A DNA stretch of 64,000 nucleotides from Fibrobacter sp. UWR2 (GCF_002210285.1 NZ_MWQE01000007.1:1-64000); one strand, 5' to 3'. Counted from the stretch's first letter, positions 26,032 through 35,332 are shown. Program-made: numbers and translations. The notes: generated by a model from the sequence alone, not told the origin.

Positions 26032-29000
26032 CTAACGGAAATTCGCCGTAAGGGCATTGACTTGGCCCGGATTGAAGGTGCGGGTCGCTTCCATCACACC
26101 ATCGCTCCAGCCGGAGAATACGGCACCCGAAGTGGGTTCGGCAGTCACCGTCACGGGCAAATCCTGGAAGAACGAGACCTGCATCGGGTACGTGTCAATC
26201 GGCAGGTTGTGCACTAGAATACGGCCCGAGCCCTGCACTGACAAAGTAACAGGAACGTTCGAACCTAGGCAGAAGTACGACTGCATTTCGCTCATAATCG
26301 TCTGCTGGCGGCTCTGCGCATAGCTCTTTACCGTTTCAAGGTTGTTCGACATCGAAGACGTGTTGTAGCCCCAGAACTGCGCATCGCGGGCAATTTCGGG
26401 TTCCACCTGCGACTGCAATTCATCAATACGCTTCAGGAGCCGCTCGGCTGAGAAGTTCATGGATAGCAGGACGCTAAAGCGGTTGATGAACGCCTTCTTG
26501 AAGCCTTCGTTGCCGAGCAGGCGAATCATGAGAATCGTGTGGTCCGAGATAGAGCCCGTCGGCTGCTGATCCTGACAACCCTGCTGGCCACCTTGCTGGC
26601 CACCCATGCCCGGCATCATCATGCCACCACCGTTACCGGTGCCGTTGACATTGGTCACGTAGCTGAACACATTGCCGCGCTGCTGGTTGTAACTCACGCC
26701 AAAACCGAAGTCGGTATCGTACAGGAACCACCTCCACTTGCTCTTCTGGCTGGCGACACGCCACTTCTTCATATTGTTGTGCGGCCAGTCGCTATTGTTC
26801 AAGAACATTTCGGCTTGCATGTAGTTCATGAAGTTGTCGACATCTATCTGGTCGGCAATCTTCTTGTAGTTTGCTTCACTAGCGAGAGTATTGCTCTGGA
26901 GCCAGCTAAGCATCGACTTGTAATCGGCAGCGGAACCGGCAGAGGCCTCGTCAGCTCCACTAGCTGTCGTAGCAAGGAGATCGATGTCGTTGGGATCGTA
27001 ACCATACTTGGTTTCGTAATAGTACTCGTTGTTGCGTTCGCGCAAGTCGTGGATGCCATAATACTTGCCGTTGTAGTACACCACGACATAACGTCCTCGC
27101 TGGTAATCTACGTCAAGGCCTTCCGTCATCGAGGTTCCCAGGCGGTCGCGCACGTACTCGTCGCCGCTGTTGTTACCGAAGTTCCTGAGCGAGAACGCCT
27201 TAAATTTCTTGAGTTCCGGGTAATCCGGGAACAGCGGGTACTTGAGACGCTTGTTGCCGTATTCCTCACGCAGTGTCACGGCGAACGACTTTTTCTCCTT
27301 CGCGCGGCTGTACTGGCCCGAAATCTTGTAGTCGCCCATCACACCAAACGCAGGGGTCTTCGGGGAACCGGGTTCAAACATTTCCACATAAACAGGGAGT
27401 TCACGGTTACTCCAGAAGTTTGCACCCTTCTTCGGGTCCATCATGGAGGCTCCGTTACCCGTCATGTACAAGCCCGTATCGGGGCTGAACATCGAAAGCG
27501 GGTCGGTAGTCACGAAGATGGCAGCAAGGGTCGGCTGCTGTTCAAACACGTAGGTACGGATAAACTCTTCGCTCGGGAAACTCCCTTCGGCAAAGGTGCG
27601 GCAGCGCAACACGGTTGTGCTAGAGATGTTCAGGGACTGCACTACGGGAGAATTCATCGTAGGTTCGGTTCCGCCCTGTTCGCAGCGCGTTCCGGCCGGG
27701 AACGAGACTGAAACTGCAGAAGAATAGAACCCCGAAGGCGGAACGTTTACAGCATTGGACTGTGCCTGCACCGCAAACACCTCGCCCGCCGTATTGCCAT
27801 AAGGCGAAGGAGTAGCAAAGCCCCACTTGCCAGCAGCATCACGGGACCAGGAAGCCCCCGTCGGGAGAGCAGTATAGCTCACGGAATCAAGGATGGAATT
27901 GTTTTCGTCTACAAGGAAAAGAGTTCCCGAATTTTCGGCCTTGAAGGTCGTGTGCGGTTCGTGACCGCGCTTGCGGGCGATATACGACGTCACCATGAGG
28001 GTCGTCGTTTCGCTGCCCTGAGTTTCTGTAGCAAACGTAGTCGCCGAAACCTGCGAAAGATTGAGCGCTCTAGCATTGTCGCCAAGACGCACATAATAGA
28101 CGGCACTAGAATCGCCCGTACCGCGGAGGTTCTTGCCGCTCCAGCCGCTCATTTCAGAGCCTTCCTTGAAGTTCAGGCGAATCTTGTGGTTCTTGGTGAT
28201 GAACCCGCGTACCACGAGCTGGTCAGCACTGCTCGGCTTCGAGGCGGCATTGACCACCACGCGGGAATATTCACCTCCCTGGGCAACCTTCATCACGGCG
28301 CCCACAACATTACTGCCACCTTCGTTATAGCAGAGTGCGGATTTCCCAGGCAGATTCGTCACGTTGTCCGTAGAACCAGTCGCAGCGCCAGCACCGGCAC
28401 CTGCTCCGGCACCACCTGCTCCAGCGCCACCGCCAAAGTCAAAGGCGCCACCGCCAGGATTCATGCCGCCGCCCCAATCACCCATGCCGGGGAATGCGCC
28501 GAACCCGCCCGCAGACGCTTCGGAAGAGCAGTTCATACTGAGCATGTCCACAGAATCAGACGGAGCAACGTAATCGGCGTAGTTCTTGCCCGAAAGGAAC
28601 ACCACCATGTGGCTCTTTGCAGGGACCGTCGCATTGCCGAACACCCAGCGGCGCGGATATTTCGCGTCATTACTGAGGGCCACGCCCTTGAGGCTCACCG
28701 GAGCGTCACTCGTGTTGTAGAGTTCGAGCCAGCCCGGATCATTGCCGTCATTATCCTTGAAATTCGCATTCTCGGGCGAAACTTCGGAGAAAATAACCGG
28801 GAAGTTACCCGCGTAAGTGAGCGGAGTATCGACCGGGACCATCTGCGGGTCTTCGCCAGGGAGCGGTCCCTCGTGCGAACCGTCATCCTTCTTGGAAGAA
28901 GAGGACGCAATCGGCAAACCGCCCTGGGAAAGCGGAGTATCCCCGCCACCTGAAACACTGGAACCTGGTATCGGCTGGCCATCATCGCCAATAACAGCCG

Positions 29001-29127
29001 AAGATCCTCCCGGCAAATCGGCACCGGAATCTATATCCGGACTTGTTCCGGAATCATCTGAGCATGCCACCACGCATGCCAATCCTAAACATACCACACA
29101 CCAGAATGAATAACTCCTGATATGCAT
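26032..29127 (-). CDS. CotH-kinase-like lipoprotein with lamin-tail and Gly-rich segments
   Basis: The 1031-residue product has a lipobox (…LACVVACSDD), a Ser/Gly/Pro-rich spacer, and a lamin-tail domain (about 105-340: VIFSEVSPENANFKDNDG…WLELYN) interrupted by an extreme Gly/Ala-rich insert (about 205-255). A chitobiase-like C-terminal-type domain follows (about 460-545), then a CotH domain (about 590-900) with YYGIHDLRERNNEYY and NNSDWPHNNMKKW…WRWFLYDTDFGFG. A terminal Ig-like/Big-repeat strand ends in FSGWSDG. CotH proteins are atypical protein kinases in spore coats; a surface role is inferred here. Confidence 0.87.
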   Translation of the reverse strand: MHIRSYSFWCVVCLGLACVVACSDDSGTSPDIDSGADLPGGSSAVIGDDGQPIPGSSVSGGGDTPLSQGGLPIASSSSKKDDGSHEGPLPGEDPQMVPVDTPLTYAGNFPVIFSEVSPENANFKDNDGNDPGWLELYNTSDAPVSLKGVALSNDAKYPRRWVFGNATVPAKSHMVVFLSGKNYADYVAPSDSVDMLSMNCSSEASAGGFGAFPGMGDWGGGMNPGGGAFDFGGGAGAGGAGAGAGAGAATGSTDNVTNLPGKSALCYNEGGSNVVGAVMKVAQGGEYSRVVVNAASKPSSADQLVVRGFITKNHKIRLNFKEGSEMSGWSGKNLRGTGDSSAVYYVRLGDNARALNLSQVSATTFATETQGSETTTLMVTSYIARKRGHEPHTTFKAENSGTLFLVDENNSILDSVSYTALPTGASWSRDAAGKWGFATPSPYGNTAGEVFAVQAQSNAVNVPPSGFYSSAVSVSFPAGTRCEQGGTEPTMNSPVVQSLNISSTTVLRCRTFAEGSFPSEEFIRTYVFEQQPTLAAIFVTTDPLSMFSPDTGLYMTGNGASMMDPKKGANFWSNRELPVYVEMFEPGSPKTPAFGVMGDYKISGQYSRAKEKKSFAVTLREEYGNKRLKYPLFPDYPELKKFKAFSLRNFGNNSGDEYVRDRLGTSMTEGLDVDYQRGRYVVVYYNGKYYGIHDLRERNNEYYYETKYGYDPNDIDLLATTASGADEASAGSAADYKSMLSWLQSNTLASEANYKKIADQIDVDNFMNYMQAEMFLNNSDWPHNNMKKWRVASQKSKWRWFLYDTDFGFGVSYNQQRGNVFSYVTNVNGTGNGGGMMMPGMGGQQGGQQGCQDQQPTGSISDHTILMIRLLGNEGFKKAFINRFSVLLSMNFSAERLLKRIDELQSQVEPEIARDAQFWGYNTSSMSNNLETVKSYAQSRQQTIMSEMQSYFCLGSNVPVTLSVQGSGRILVHNLPIDTYPMQVSFFQDLPVTVTAEPTSGAVFSGWSDGVMEATRTFNPGQVNALTANFR

Positions 29128-29268
29128 ACTTCAATAATATCTTTAGAAATGCCGTTTTTCAAGAAAAAACGCGATTTACACGACAGATTCCGTTCATAAA
29201 AACGGGACATTTTTTCCCTTCTCGCTCATCATGGGACTATTCGCCCCAAAAAAGGGTATATTAGGAAC

Positions 29269-30468
29269 ATGAAGGCCTCTTTTCTCTCTTTTTTGACACT
29301 CGCGGGCTTTTGCGCCGCATGGGCAGCCCCCCTGTTTATCGGCTATTATCCCGACTGGGGAAAATGGCACAAACCCGCCTACACGGTAGACAAAGTCCCG
29401 TACGAAAAGTTGACGCACGTACTGTGGAGTTTCATTACGCCGAACACCGACGGTTCGCTCAAGGGCGATGCCGCAGACGACCCGACTGCACTCGATGAAA
29501 TGGTCTCGCTCGCGCACGCCGTAGGCACCAAGGTCATCGTCTCGCTCGGCGGTGGCGGACAGAGCGAAAACTTCGTGCCCGTCGCATCGAACGACGCGCT
29601 CCGCCAAAAGTTTATCACGAACCTCGTGCAGTTCCTCGCCGACCACAACCTGGACGGCCTTGACATGGACTGGGAATGGGAATACAATCCCGTACCCGAC
29701 GCAGACACCATCGCCTACAACAAGCTGCTCACCGAGCTCCGCGCAGCGCTCCCCGAAGGCAAGACTCTTTCGGCAGCACTCCCCTGCTCGCAGTATTACG
29801 GCAAATACTTCACGCCCGAAGTCCTCGTGAAAAACCTCGACTGGCTCGGGTTCATGACCTACGACATCACCGGCGACTGGGACGAAAAGGCCATGTTCGA
29901 TTCGCCGCTCTACCCGCACGAAGGCTACACCACCTGGTCGTGGGAACAGACCCGCGACTACTGGAAAAATCGCGGAGTCCCCACCGAAAAGATGGTCTTC
30001 GGCATTCCCTCCTTCGGGTTTGAATTCAAGGGCGCCACGGGCCCCGGCACCGATTTTACCAAGGGCACGGCAAAGCAGGTCCCGTACAAGGACATTGTCG
30101 CGAACACCGAATGGGAATACTTTTTCGACAGCGTCTCCGTGGAACCTTACGGCGTATCTTCGACCGGCTACGTGACCTTCGAAGATCCGCATTCCTCTGC
30201 CGTCAAGAGCCGCTGGGTCAAGGACAACGGCTACGCAGGCATCATGGTCTGGGAAGTCTCGCACGACTACATCGAAGGGGTCGGAAACCCGATCCTCGAC
30301 AGCATCGCGGTAGTTTTGCGCGATGGTTCCACCGACGCAATTCCATACGCCCGCAAGGTCCGCACCACATCGCAGCCCCGGGCGCAAGGCGTTACAGACA
30401 AGCAGGTGGACGCCCTCGGGAAGAGCGTGAAGGGCAAGCCGAAATTTATCCGTGTTTTCGAGCCGTAA
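29269..30468 (+). CDS. Secreted GH18 chitinase-like glycoside hydrolase
   Basis: The 399-residue product has a Sec signal (…LAGFCAAWA) and a GH18 TIM barrel: the DxxDxDxE catalytic motif in GLDMDWEWEY (near residues 131-140), the SLGGGG strand, MTYDITGDWD and the terminal IMVWEVSHD. GH18 enzymes hydrolyse chitin or related N-acetylglucosamine polymers by substrate-assisted catalysis. There is no carbohydrate-binding module. The C-terminal tail is Lys-rich. TATATT lies 13-18 nt before the ATG. Confidence 0.92.
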   Translation: MKASFLSFLTLAGFCAAWAAPLFIGYYPDWGKWHKPAYTVDKVPYEKLTHVLWSFITPNTDGSLKGDAADDPTALDEMVSLAHAVGTKVIVSLGGGGQSENFVPVASNDALRQKFITNLVQFLADHNLDGLDMDWEWEYNPVPDADTIAYNKLLTELRAALPEGKTLSAALPCSQYYGKYFTPEVLVKNLDWLGFMTYDITGDWDEKAMFDSPLYPHEGYTTWSWEQTRDYWKNRGVPTEKMVFGIPSFGFEFKGATGPGTDFTKGTAKQVPYKDIVANTEWEYFFDSVSVEPYGVSSTGYVTFEDPHSSAVKSRWVKDNGYAGIMVWEVSHDYIEGVGNPILDSIAVVLRDGSTDAIPYARKVRTTSQPRAQGVTDKQVDALGKSVKGKPKFIRVFEP

Positions 30469-30553
30469 AAAAATCATTTTTTTACTTGACTTTACGCAAA
30501 TTCTGTATTAGATTGACAACATCGGGTCTTTTCCCGAAAGGTGTGTGGATTAT
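30469..30553 (+). promoter_or_regulatory. Promoter region of the DUF4832-like gene
   Basis: TTGACT (30486-30491) is followed by a TTAGAT-like -10 (30508-30513) at 16 bp spacing. The gap is short and GH18 ends just before it. Confidence 0.45.
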
Positions 30554-32107
30554 ATGGTGAAAAAATATCTCGCGGGCGCCGCCCCCGTTATCACAACTGC
30601 GGCATTGGCAACAGGCATGCTTGCCGCAATGTCATTCGCGGCGGACCGTTCCGTCGCCCTCAACAAAGAAATCGAGACGCTCGAACCCATGAAGGGAATC
30701 GTGTTCTGGCCCGACCAGGCAAAAGACCAGAAGGACCTTCAAAAATCCATCTCGCTCGAATTCTCGTACTGCCTCCCCTGCGCCGTGGTGACAGGCAAGA
30801 CCGACGGCAAAATCAACTACGACTGGAGCAGTTTCGAGAAGATGCTCGACGACATCGCGAGCCGCGGGCACCAGGCTATCGTGCGGTTCCGCATCGAGTA
30901 CCCGAGCGCAACCATCACGAACGCATCGGGCTGCACCGAGAAGGTAAAGGGCGCCACCGCAGTCCCCAACTACATCAAGGCGAACAAGTCCTACACCGAG
31001 ACATATTCCGAAGACCCGGGCGGCGACGGCCCCACCTACTACGCCGACTGGAGAAGCGAAGAACTCAAGTGGTTCTACAAGCAGTTCTACACCGACTTCG
31101 CGGCCAAATACGATAAGGATCCGCGCATCGCCTTCGTGCAGGCCGGTTTCGGGCACTGGGCCGAATACCACATATACGGCACGACGCTCAAGCTGGACAC
31201 GAACTTCGCCGGCAAGGATTACCAGAGCGAATTCCTCAGGCATCTTGACACACTGTTTGCAGAGACTCCCTGGAGCATCTCCATTGACGCCGCCGACAAG
31301 AAATACACACCTATCGCAGGGAACAAGACCCTACTCGGGCTCAAATTCGGGCTGTTCGACGACTCCTTCATGCACAAGGAGCACGATATTGCGCAGGGTG
31401 ACGGCGACAACGAGAAAAACTGGCAGGCCATCGGCGAAAACCGCTGGCAAACATCGCCCGCCGGCGGTGAAATCAGCTACTACGAAGACAAGGACCAGCA
31501 CGAATTCCTGAACCCGGCAGGCCTCTACGGCGTCACCTGGGAAGATGCAGCCGCCAAGTACCACATGACGTACGTGATCGGCAACGACGCGCCCGAAGGC
31601 CAGTACGCCACCAAGGACCGCGTGTACGAGGCCAGTTCCTATGCGGGCTACAAGTTCGAAATCACGGGCTACGCAGTCAACAAGGTTTCGGCCGCCGTCC
31701 GCGTGAAGAATGTCGGCATCGCGCCGCTGTACCACAACGCCTACGTGACCGTGAAGGGAGTGCGCAGCAAGACTTCGCTCAAGGGACTTTTGCCCGGCAA
31801 AGAAGCCACCTACACCGTCGCAGGTCTCGAAATCGGCGACAGCGAATCGCCCGAAGTGACCATTACCGGCGACAAACTTCTGAAAGACGCGACCATCCCC
31901 TACAAGGCAAAACTCGACGGGAGCGCAGATGTCATCGAAGGGCTCGTCGACGAGAACGGAACCACAGCCATCGCGGGTGCGCGCATTTTAAGCCCCGACA
32001 AAGACAATCTCGACAAAACACGCACCAACAAGCTGACCGACCTCAAGGGCCGCAACGTTCCGGGCAAGGCCGCACACGGAGCGTATTACAAGGTCAAGGC
32101 GAAATAG
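30554..32107 (+). CDS. Secreted DUF4832-like (putative TIM-barrel) protein
   Basis: From ATG 30554 a long signal region (…ALATGMLAAMSFAAD) precedes a domain that looks like DUF4832/DUF4874 putative glycosidases: KGIVFWPDQ, AIVRFRIEYPS, YDKDPRIAFVQAGFGHWAEYH with a candidate acid residue, and SYYEDKDQHEF. The C-terminal 140 residues are beta-rich and end in a short TDLKGRNVPGK…GAYYKVKAK stretch that recalls the end of type IX sorting domains. GTG 30545 is another possible start. It follows the GH18 gene and may act on related polymers; the catalytic activity is not proven. Confidence 0.7.
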   Translation: MVKKYLAGAAPVITTAALATGMLAAMSFAADRSVALNKEIETLEPMKGIVFWPDQAKDQKDLQKSISLEFSYCLPCAVVTGKTDGKINYDWSSFEKMLDDIASRGHQAIVRFRIEYPSATITNASGCTEKVKGATAVPNYIKANKSYTETYSEDPGGDGPTYYADWRSEELKWFYKQFYTDFAAKYDKDPRIAFVQAGFGHWAEYHIYGTTLKLDTNFAGKDYQSEFLRHLDTLFAETPWSISIDAADKKYTPIAGNKTLLGLKFGLFDDSFMHKEHDIAQGDGDNEKNWQAIGENRWQTSPAGGEISYYEDKDQHEFLNPAGLYGVTWEDAAAKYHMTYVIGNDAPEGQYATKDRVYEASSYAGYKFEITGYAVNKVSAAVRVKNVGIAPLYHNAYVTVKGVRSKTSLKGLLPGKEATYTVAGLEIGDSESPEVTITGDKLLKDATIPYKAKLDGSADVIEGLVDENGTTAIAGARILSPDKDNLDKTRTNKLTDLKGRNVPGKAAHGAYYKVKAK

Positions 32108-32124
32108 TTTCGGTATGCCGCCCG

Positions 32125-33537
32125 CTAGTCCTTCACGCAGCGGACGGAAATGGCGTACATGTACTTCTCGTTAACCGAGATATGCGTCCCGGTCGCCCAG
32201 GAAGTATAGTCATCGTACATGATGAACATCCAGGCGTATTCCTCGGCATAGTCCAGCGACCAGAAGAACGCCTTCTCGCCGGCATTCTTGAATTCGTCAG
32301 AATCAAAAAGGTAGTAGCCGCCCGGCAACAGCGAAAAGCCGAAAATGTCGCTGCCGTAGGGCCACGCGGTAGCGCTCCTCAGCATGTTGGAAACGCGGTC
32401 GGGTTCGCCCTCGTCCACAACTTCGACTTTCGGCAAGAGCGCACTGGCCTGGTCCTCGACGTCGTGCATTTCCTTTGTCGTAGGCAGGTGCCAGCCATCC
32501 ATGCATATTCCCTGCACCTTCTCTAAATCCTTGCAATACGTTCCGTTGCCGCATGTGAGCGGATTTTCCGGGTCATTCGCAATAGCGACCGAGTCAATCG
32601 CGGCAGCCCACGTGTAAAGCCTGCCGTACTTGGTACAGCTATCCGCCTCGTTACCATAACACCAGCTTTTGCCAAGCAGGCTCGGCGTCGCATTGCTATC
32701 CGCATAGTTTAGATTTTCTGCCATCCACACCGCAGAATCCATCTGCACCGTCTTGTAAACTTGTCCGTCGCGCTCGTCCACGACTTCGCCATACTCGATA
32801 TCGGCATTCAGGTACTGCCAAGGCACCTTCCCTTCCAGGCCCATCTTTTTCGCAGTCGTATCCTTCGTCGAATTGATTCCCAACTCTTCTTCGCCACGCT
32901 TTTTCAAGTTCGCAGCCAAATTAGCCAGGTATTCTTCGGCGACAACCTTCGCGATAAACCTGCGCGTGCATACCAGGTGAAGTTCCGTACACGATTCTTG
33001 CCCGAGCTGGTCCACAAATTCACCATCAGCCTTTTCACAATCCTCCGCAAACGCATCGAAGTCCGCCCTACAGGCCGATTCATCGTCTTCCGCATAACTG
33101 TTGTCAAGCCTATCCGTGGTCACGGCGTACAGGGAATCTCGCGACAGAATCTGGGTCAGCGTCTTTTTCGTTTCACCCAAGGAGAGCGAAAGCCGGACGG
33201 CATTCTGTTTCTTGTAGATGTAGATACTCGAAGAATCCGCACCGGAATCTGCAGGCGCAAAGGCGTAATACCGTTCTCCATCCGAGTCAAAGTTCACCTC
33301 GTACCACGATATGGACGAATCGCCTTCCATCACAACCTTCGAAGAATCGACAGGCTCGGACTCCCACGTCGACAGGATCTTCATGTAGGCAACGGTATCC
33401 GTGATATTCTGCGCGTTTTCCTCTTCGGTCGTGCCATGCGCAAGATACTTCTCGTTTTCGGAACACGCCGCAACAACAGCCAAAAGAACCAAAAACGGAG
33501 AAATCCACAGAAGAAATACGGGTAGCAACTTGCGCAT
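32125..33537 (-). CDS. FISUMP-domain (TIGR02145) lipoprotein
   Basis: The 470-residue product has a lipobox (…LLAVVAACSEN). Residues about 255-470 are a Fibrobacter major-paralogous (FISUMP) domain: VYKTVQMDSAVWMAENLNY, CYGNEADSCTKYGRLYTWAAA, GWHLPTTKEM, FGFSLLPGGYY and FFWSLD. The N-terminal half contains a cysteine motif (C-x10-C-x3-DG-x-F-x-D near residues 155-180), also found in the lipoprotein at 63.3 kb. The FISUMP fold is related to formylglycine-generating enzymes but its role is unknown. It is convergent with the DUF4832-like gene (17-bp gap). Confidence 0.9.
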   Translation of the reverse strand: MRKLLPVFLLWISPFLVLLAVVAACSENEKYLAHGTTEEENAQNITDTVAYMKILSTWESEPVDSSKVVMEGDSSISWYEVNFDSDGERYYAFAPADSGADSSSIYIYKKQNAVRLSLSLGETKKTLTQILSRDSLYAVTTDRLDNSYAEDDESACRADFDAFAEDCEKADGEFVDQLGQESCTELHLVCTRRFIAKVVAEEYLANLAANLKKRGEEELGINSTKDTTAKKMGLEGKVPWQYLNADIEYGEVVDERDGQVYKTVQMDSAVWMAENLNYADSNATPSLLGKSWCYGNEADSCTKYGRLYTWAAAIDSVAIANDPENPLTCGNGTYCKDLEKVQGICMDGWHLPTTKEMHDVEDQASALLPKVEVVDEGEPDRVSNMLRSATAWPYGSDIFGFSLLPGGYYLFDSDEFKNAGEKAFFWSLDYAEEYAWMFIMYDDYTSWATGTHISVNEKYMYAISVRCVKD

Positions 33538-33566
33538 ATATGAGAAATATATAAAAGATTTTTGTC

Positions 33567-33643
33567 GGGGGAAGCCTCCCCCTCGCTCGCACTTCGTTGC
33601 TCCCTACCCCTTCGAGCGGGCCCTCAGTCGCCGGCCCGCAACG
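33567..33643. repeat. Left inverted flank of the accessory island
   Basis: This GC-rich element resembles the reverse complement of 39512-39624: the blocks GGAAGCCT-CCCCTCGCTC, CTACCCCTTCGAGCGGG and CTCA-TCGCCG-CCCGC occur in the same order. It lacks an inner ~45 bp palindromic part present in the right copy. It lies between the FISUMP start and the YhcG stop. Confidence 0.7.
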
Positions 33644-33748
33644 CCCCGGCTAATTATTTCAGCTTGGCAAGGTGGTCAAAATTTTTGACCACATCCTTTT
33701 TCTCACTTTTAATTGCGGCGAATTCGCCATAATTAAAGGCAAATTCAT
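33644..33748. other. Gap between left repeat and the YhcG gene
   Basis: The stretch is AT-rich and holds TTTTTGACCAC and an imperfect AATTGCGGCGAATT repeat. No gene or clear terminator is seen. Confidence 0.4.
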
Positions 33749-34891
33749 TTACAATCCCATCTCCTTCACTTCCTTAATCAAGAAGTTTTCTAACTGTTGC
33801 TTGTCGGGAAGTTGAAGTTTGTATGTCGAAACAAACAGCTTCTCGTCCATGCCATTTAACACGTACTGGACCATTTTCGGCCCTTTTTCCGTACAGAGCA
33901 AAATCCCGATCGGGGGATTATCCCCGTCCACCATCTCGCAATCCTTGAAATATGAGATGTAGGCATTCAATTGAGCCGCATGTTCGATGCGGAACTTACC
34001 GACCTTCAACTCCACAATCACATTGCAGTGCAGCAAACGGTTGTAAAGCACCAAATCGATAAAATTATACTCGTCGTCTATGATGATGCGTTTCTGCCGA
34101 GCCTCAAAGCAGAACCCTTTGCCCATCTCCAACAGGAACTCCTGCAAATGATCCATGATTGCTTGCTCCAATTCTGTTTCGGAAAAAGCATCCTTGGCAT
34201 CAAGGTCTAAAAAGTCGAGAGTATACGCATCCTTAACCGACAGAACTGCATCAGCACCGCCCTTTTCCACCCTTTGCAGTAGCAGTTCCGGCTTTTTGCT
34301 AATCCCGCTCCTGAAATAGAGCTTCGTGTCGATTTGCCGATGGAGTTCCCTCACGCTCCATGTGCCCTTGATACATTCAAGTTCATAGAAGAATCGCTCA
34401 ACAGGATCTTCGATAGGCATTATTTCTTTAATGTGCGAGAAAGAAAGTCGTGTTACAAGCAGTTCTGGCGGCGTTTCGAATTTGCGAGACACTGTCTCGC
34501 AAATTGAGCCACCGAGTTTTTTCTCAATAAAAGCCATTTTTCCGGGGAAAAAGTCTATTCCCCGCAATTTGTGAGACGCAGTCTCACAAATCTGTGGATA
34601 TTTCACGTAAAACATCCTGCATGCATTCAGCAACTGTCGGTCGAGTCCCTTGATGGACAACTTATCCGCCAAATTCTGCAATAGGCGAGCCCCGTACTTG
34701 GCTCGGTCGCACCCCTCTTGCTCATATTCGACTATATAGCAGCCGATGGCCCAATTTCGTATTGTCAGCAGCTGGTTTACAGCACCCTTGGCTACAGAAC
34801 TAGTCGCGTTATGGACGTTTTTTACTCGTTCTGCAAGGTTTTCAAAAGTTGTTCCGTCAGCCTTGCCGATAGGCGACACACGCTTATTCAT
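33749..34891 (-). CDS. YhcG-like PD-(D/E)XK nuclease (DUF1016)
   Basis: The 380-residue product matches the DUF1016/YhcG family: an N-terminal DUF1016_N helical region (IRNWAIGCYIVEYEQEG, YGARLLQNLADKLS) and a C-terminal PD-(D/E)XK nuclease (FIDLVLYNRLLHCNVIVELKVGKF, supplying the Asp and the E-x-K). The usual companions, type I restriction subunits, are absent here. It is divergent from the TPR-peptidase/MazG/helicase operon across a 438-bp gap that holds a structured RNA. A repeated ICETxSxK/KF phrase at residues 101 and 130 is odd. Confidence 0.88.
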   Translation of the reverse strand: MNKRVSPIGKADGTTFENLAERVKNVHNATSSVAKGAVNQLLTIRNWAIGCYIVEYEQEGCDRAKYGARLLQNLADKLSIKGLDRQLLNACRMFYVKYPQICETASHKLRGIDFFPGKMAFIEKKLGGSICETVSRKFETPPELLVTRLSFSHIKEIMPIEDPVERFFYELECIKGTWSVRELHRQIDTKLYFRSGISKKPELLLQRVEKGGADAVLSVKDAYTLDFLDLDAKDAFSETELEQAIMDHLQEFLLEMGKGFCFEARQKRIIIDDEYNFIDLVLYNRLLHCNVIVELKVGKFRIEHAAQLNAYISYFKDCEMVDGDNPPIGILLCTEKGPKMVQYVLNGMDEKLFVSTYKLQLPDKQQLENFLIKEVKEMGL

Positions 34892-35098
34892 CTTTTACTC
34901 CCTTCCCCGCAGACATGCGTAAAACAGCGGGGCTTTTTCGCTTCATTTTGCTCTTTTGAGCACTATAAATATAAACTTTCTAGGGGTGAATGTCAAGAGT
35001 TTTTTGAAAAATTCCACATTTTATACCATTCCAATAATCTATATTGCAGTTGACATAGCCCCGTACCGAATGGTTCGGAGCAACCGGAATTTTTGAGA
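34892..35098. promoter_or_regulatory. Divergent promoter gap of the island, start of the RNA leader
   Basis: A TATATT box (35040-35045) directs transcription to the right. A small hairpin CCGAA (35066-35070) / TTCGG (35074-35078) follows. The stretch reading towards YhcG is AT-rich. No protein gene is seen; the open minus-strand frame at 34980-35297 runs through RNA structure. Confidence 0.5.
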
Positions 35099-35262
35099 TT
35101 CGTCTCTTATTCTCGAACCTGAAACTACCACTTTCAATCAACACGAGAGTAAGACGAACGCTCACGTCCCAATTGGGGCGTGGGTCGTTTGTGCTTATTG
35201 TGTTGAAGGGTGTGGTAGCCCACAGGTTCGATAAGCACGCGAAACGACTCCACGCCTTTTTT
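35099..35262 (+). ncRNA. Structured RNA leader with terminator upstream of the TPR-peptidase/MazG/helicase operon
   Basis: Two stacked hairpins are visible. The first pairs TTCGTC (35099-35104) with GACGAA (35153-35158) and continues with TTA/TAA and TCTCG/CGAGA. The second pairs a 21-nt arm (35177-35197) with 35232-35256 through TAAGCAC, AAACGAC and CCACGCC blocks; its loop holds a smaller TGTGG-TAGC-CCACA hairpin. TTTTTTATTTT follows, so it ends like an intrinsic terminator. CCCAATTGGG separates the two. No known RNA family is recognised; it could be an attenuator, a separate small RNA, or the end of a mobile element. Confidence 0.6.
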
Positions 35263-35297
35263 ATTTTCAAATAATTGGTAGAGTTTTTCTTCTGCAA

Positions 35298-35332
35298 TAG
35301 GGACTTATCTCGCTGATAAGGATGCCCCTATG
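35298..35332 (+). promoter_or_regulatory. Hairpin hiding the ribosome site of the first island gene
   Basis: TAGGG (35298-35302) pairs with CCCTA (35326-35330), and CTTATC (35304-35309) pairs with GATAAG (35315-35320) around TCGCT. The Shine-Dalgarno AAGGA (35318-35322) sits 7 nt before ATG 35330 and is partly inside this stem, so translation could be blocked unless the stem opens. Confidence 0.55.

Noticed and set aside
35160-35260. Possible tRNA/tmRNA from the GGTTCGA near 35225
   Set aside because: No cloverleaf, anticodon arm or CCA-type acceptor can be built around it.
34980-35297. 105-codon minus-strand frame between YhcG and the TPR gene
   Set aside because: It runs through the stems of the structured RNA, has no ribosome site, and shows no domain.
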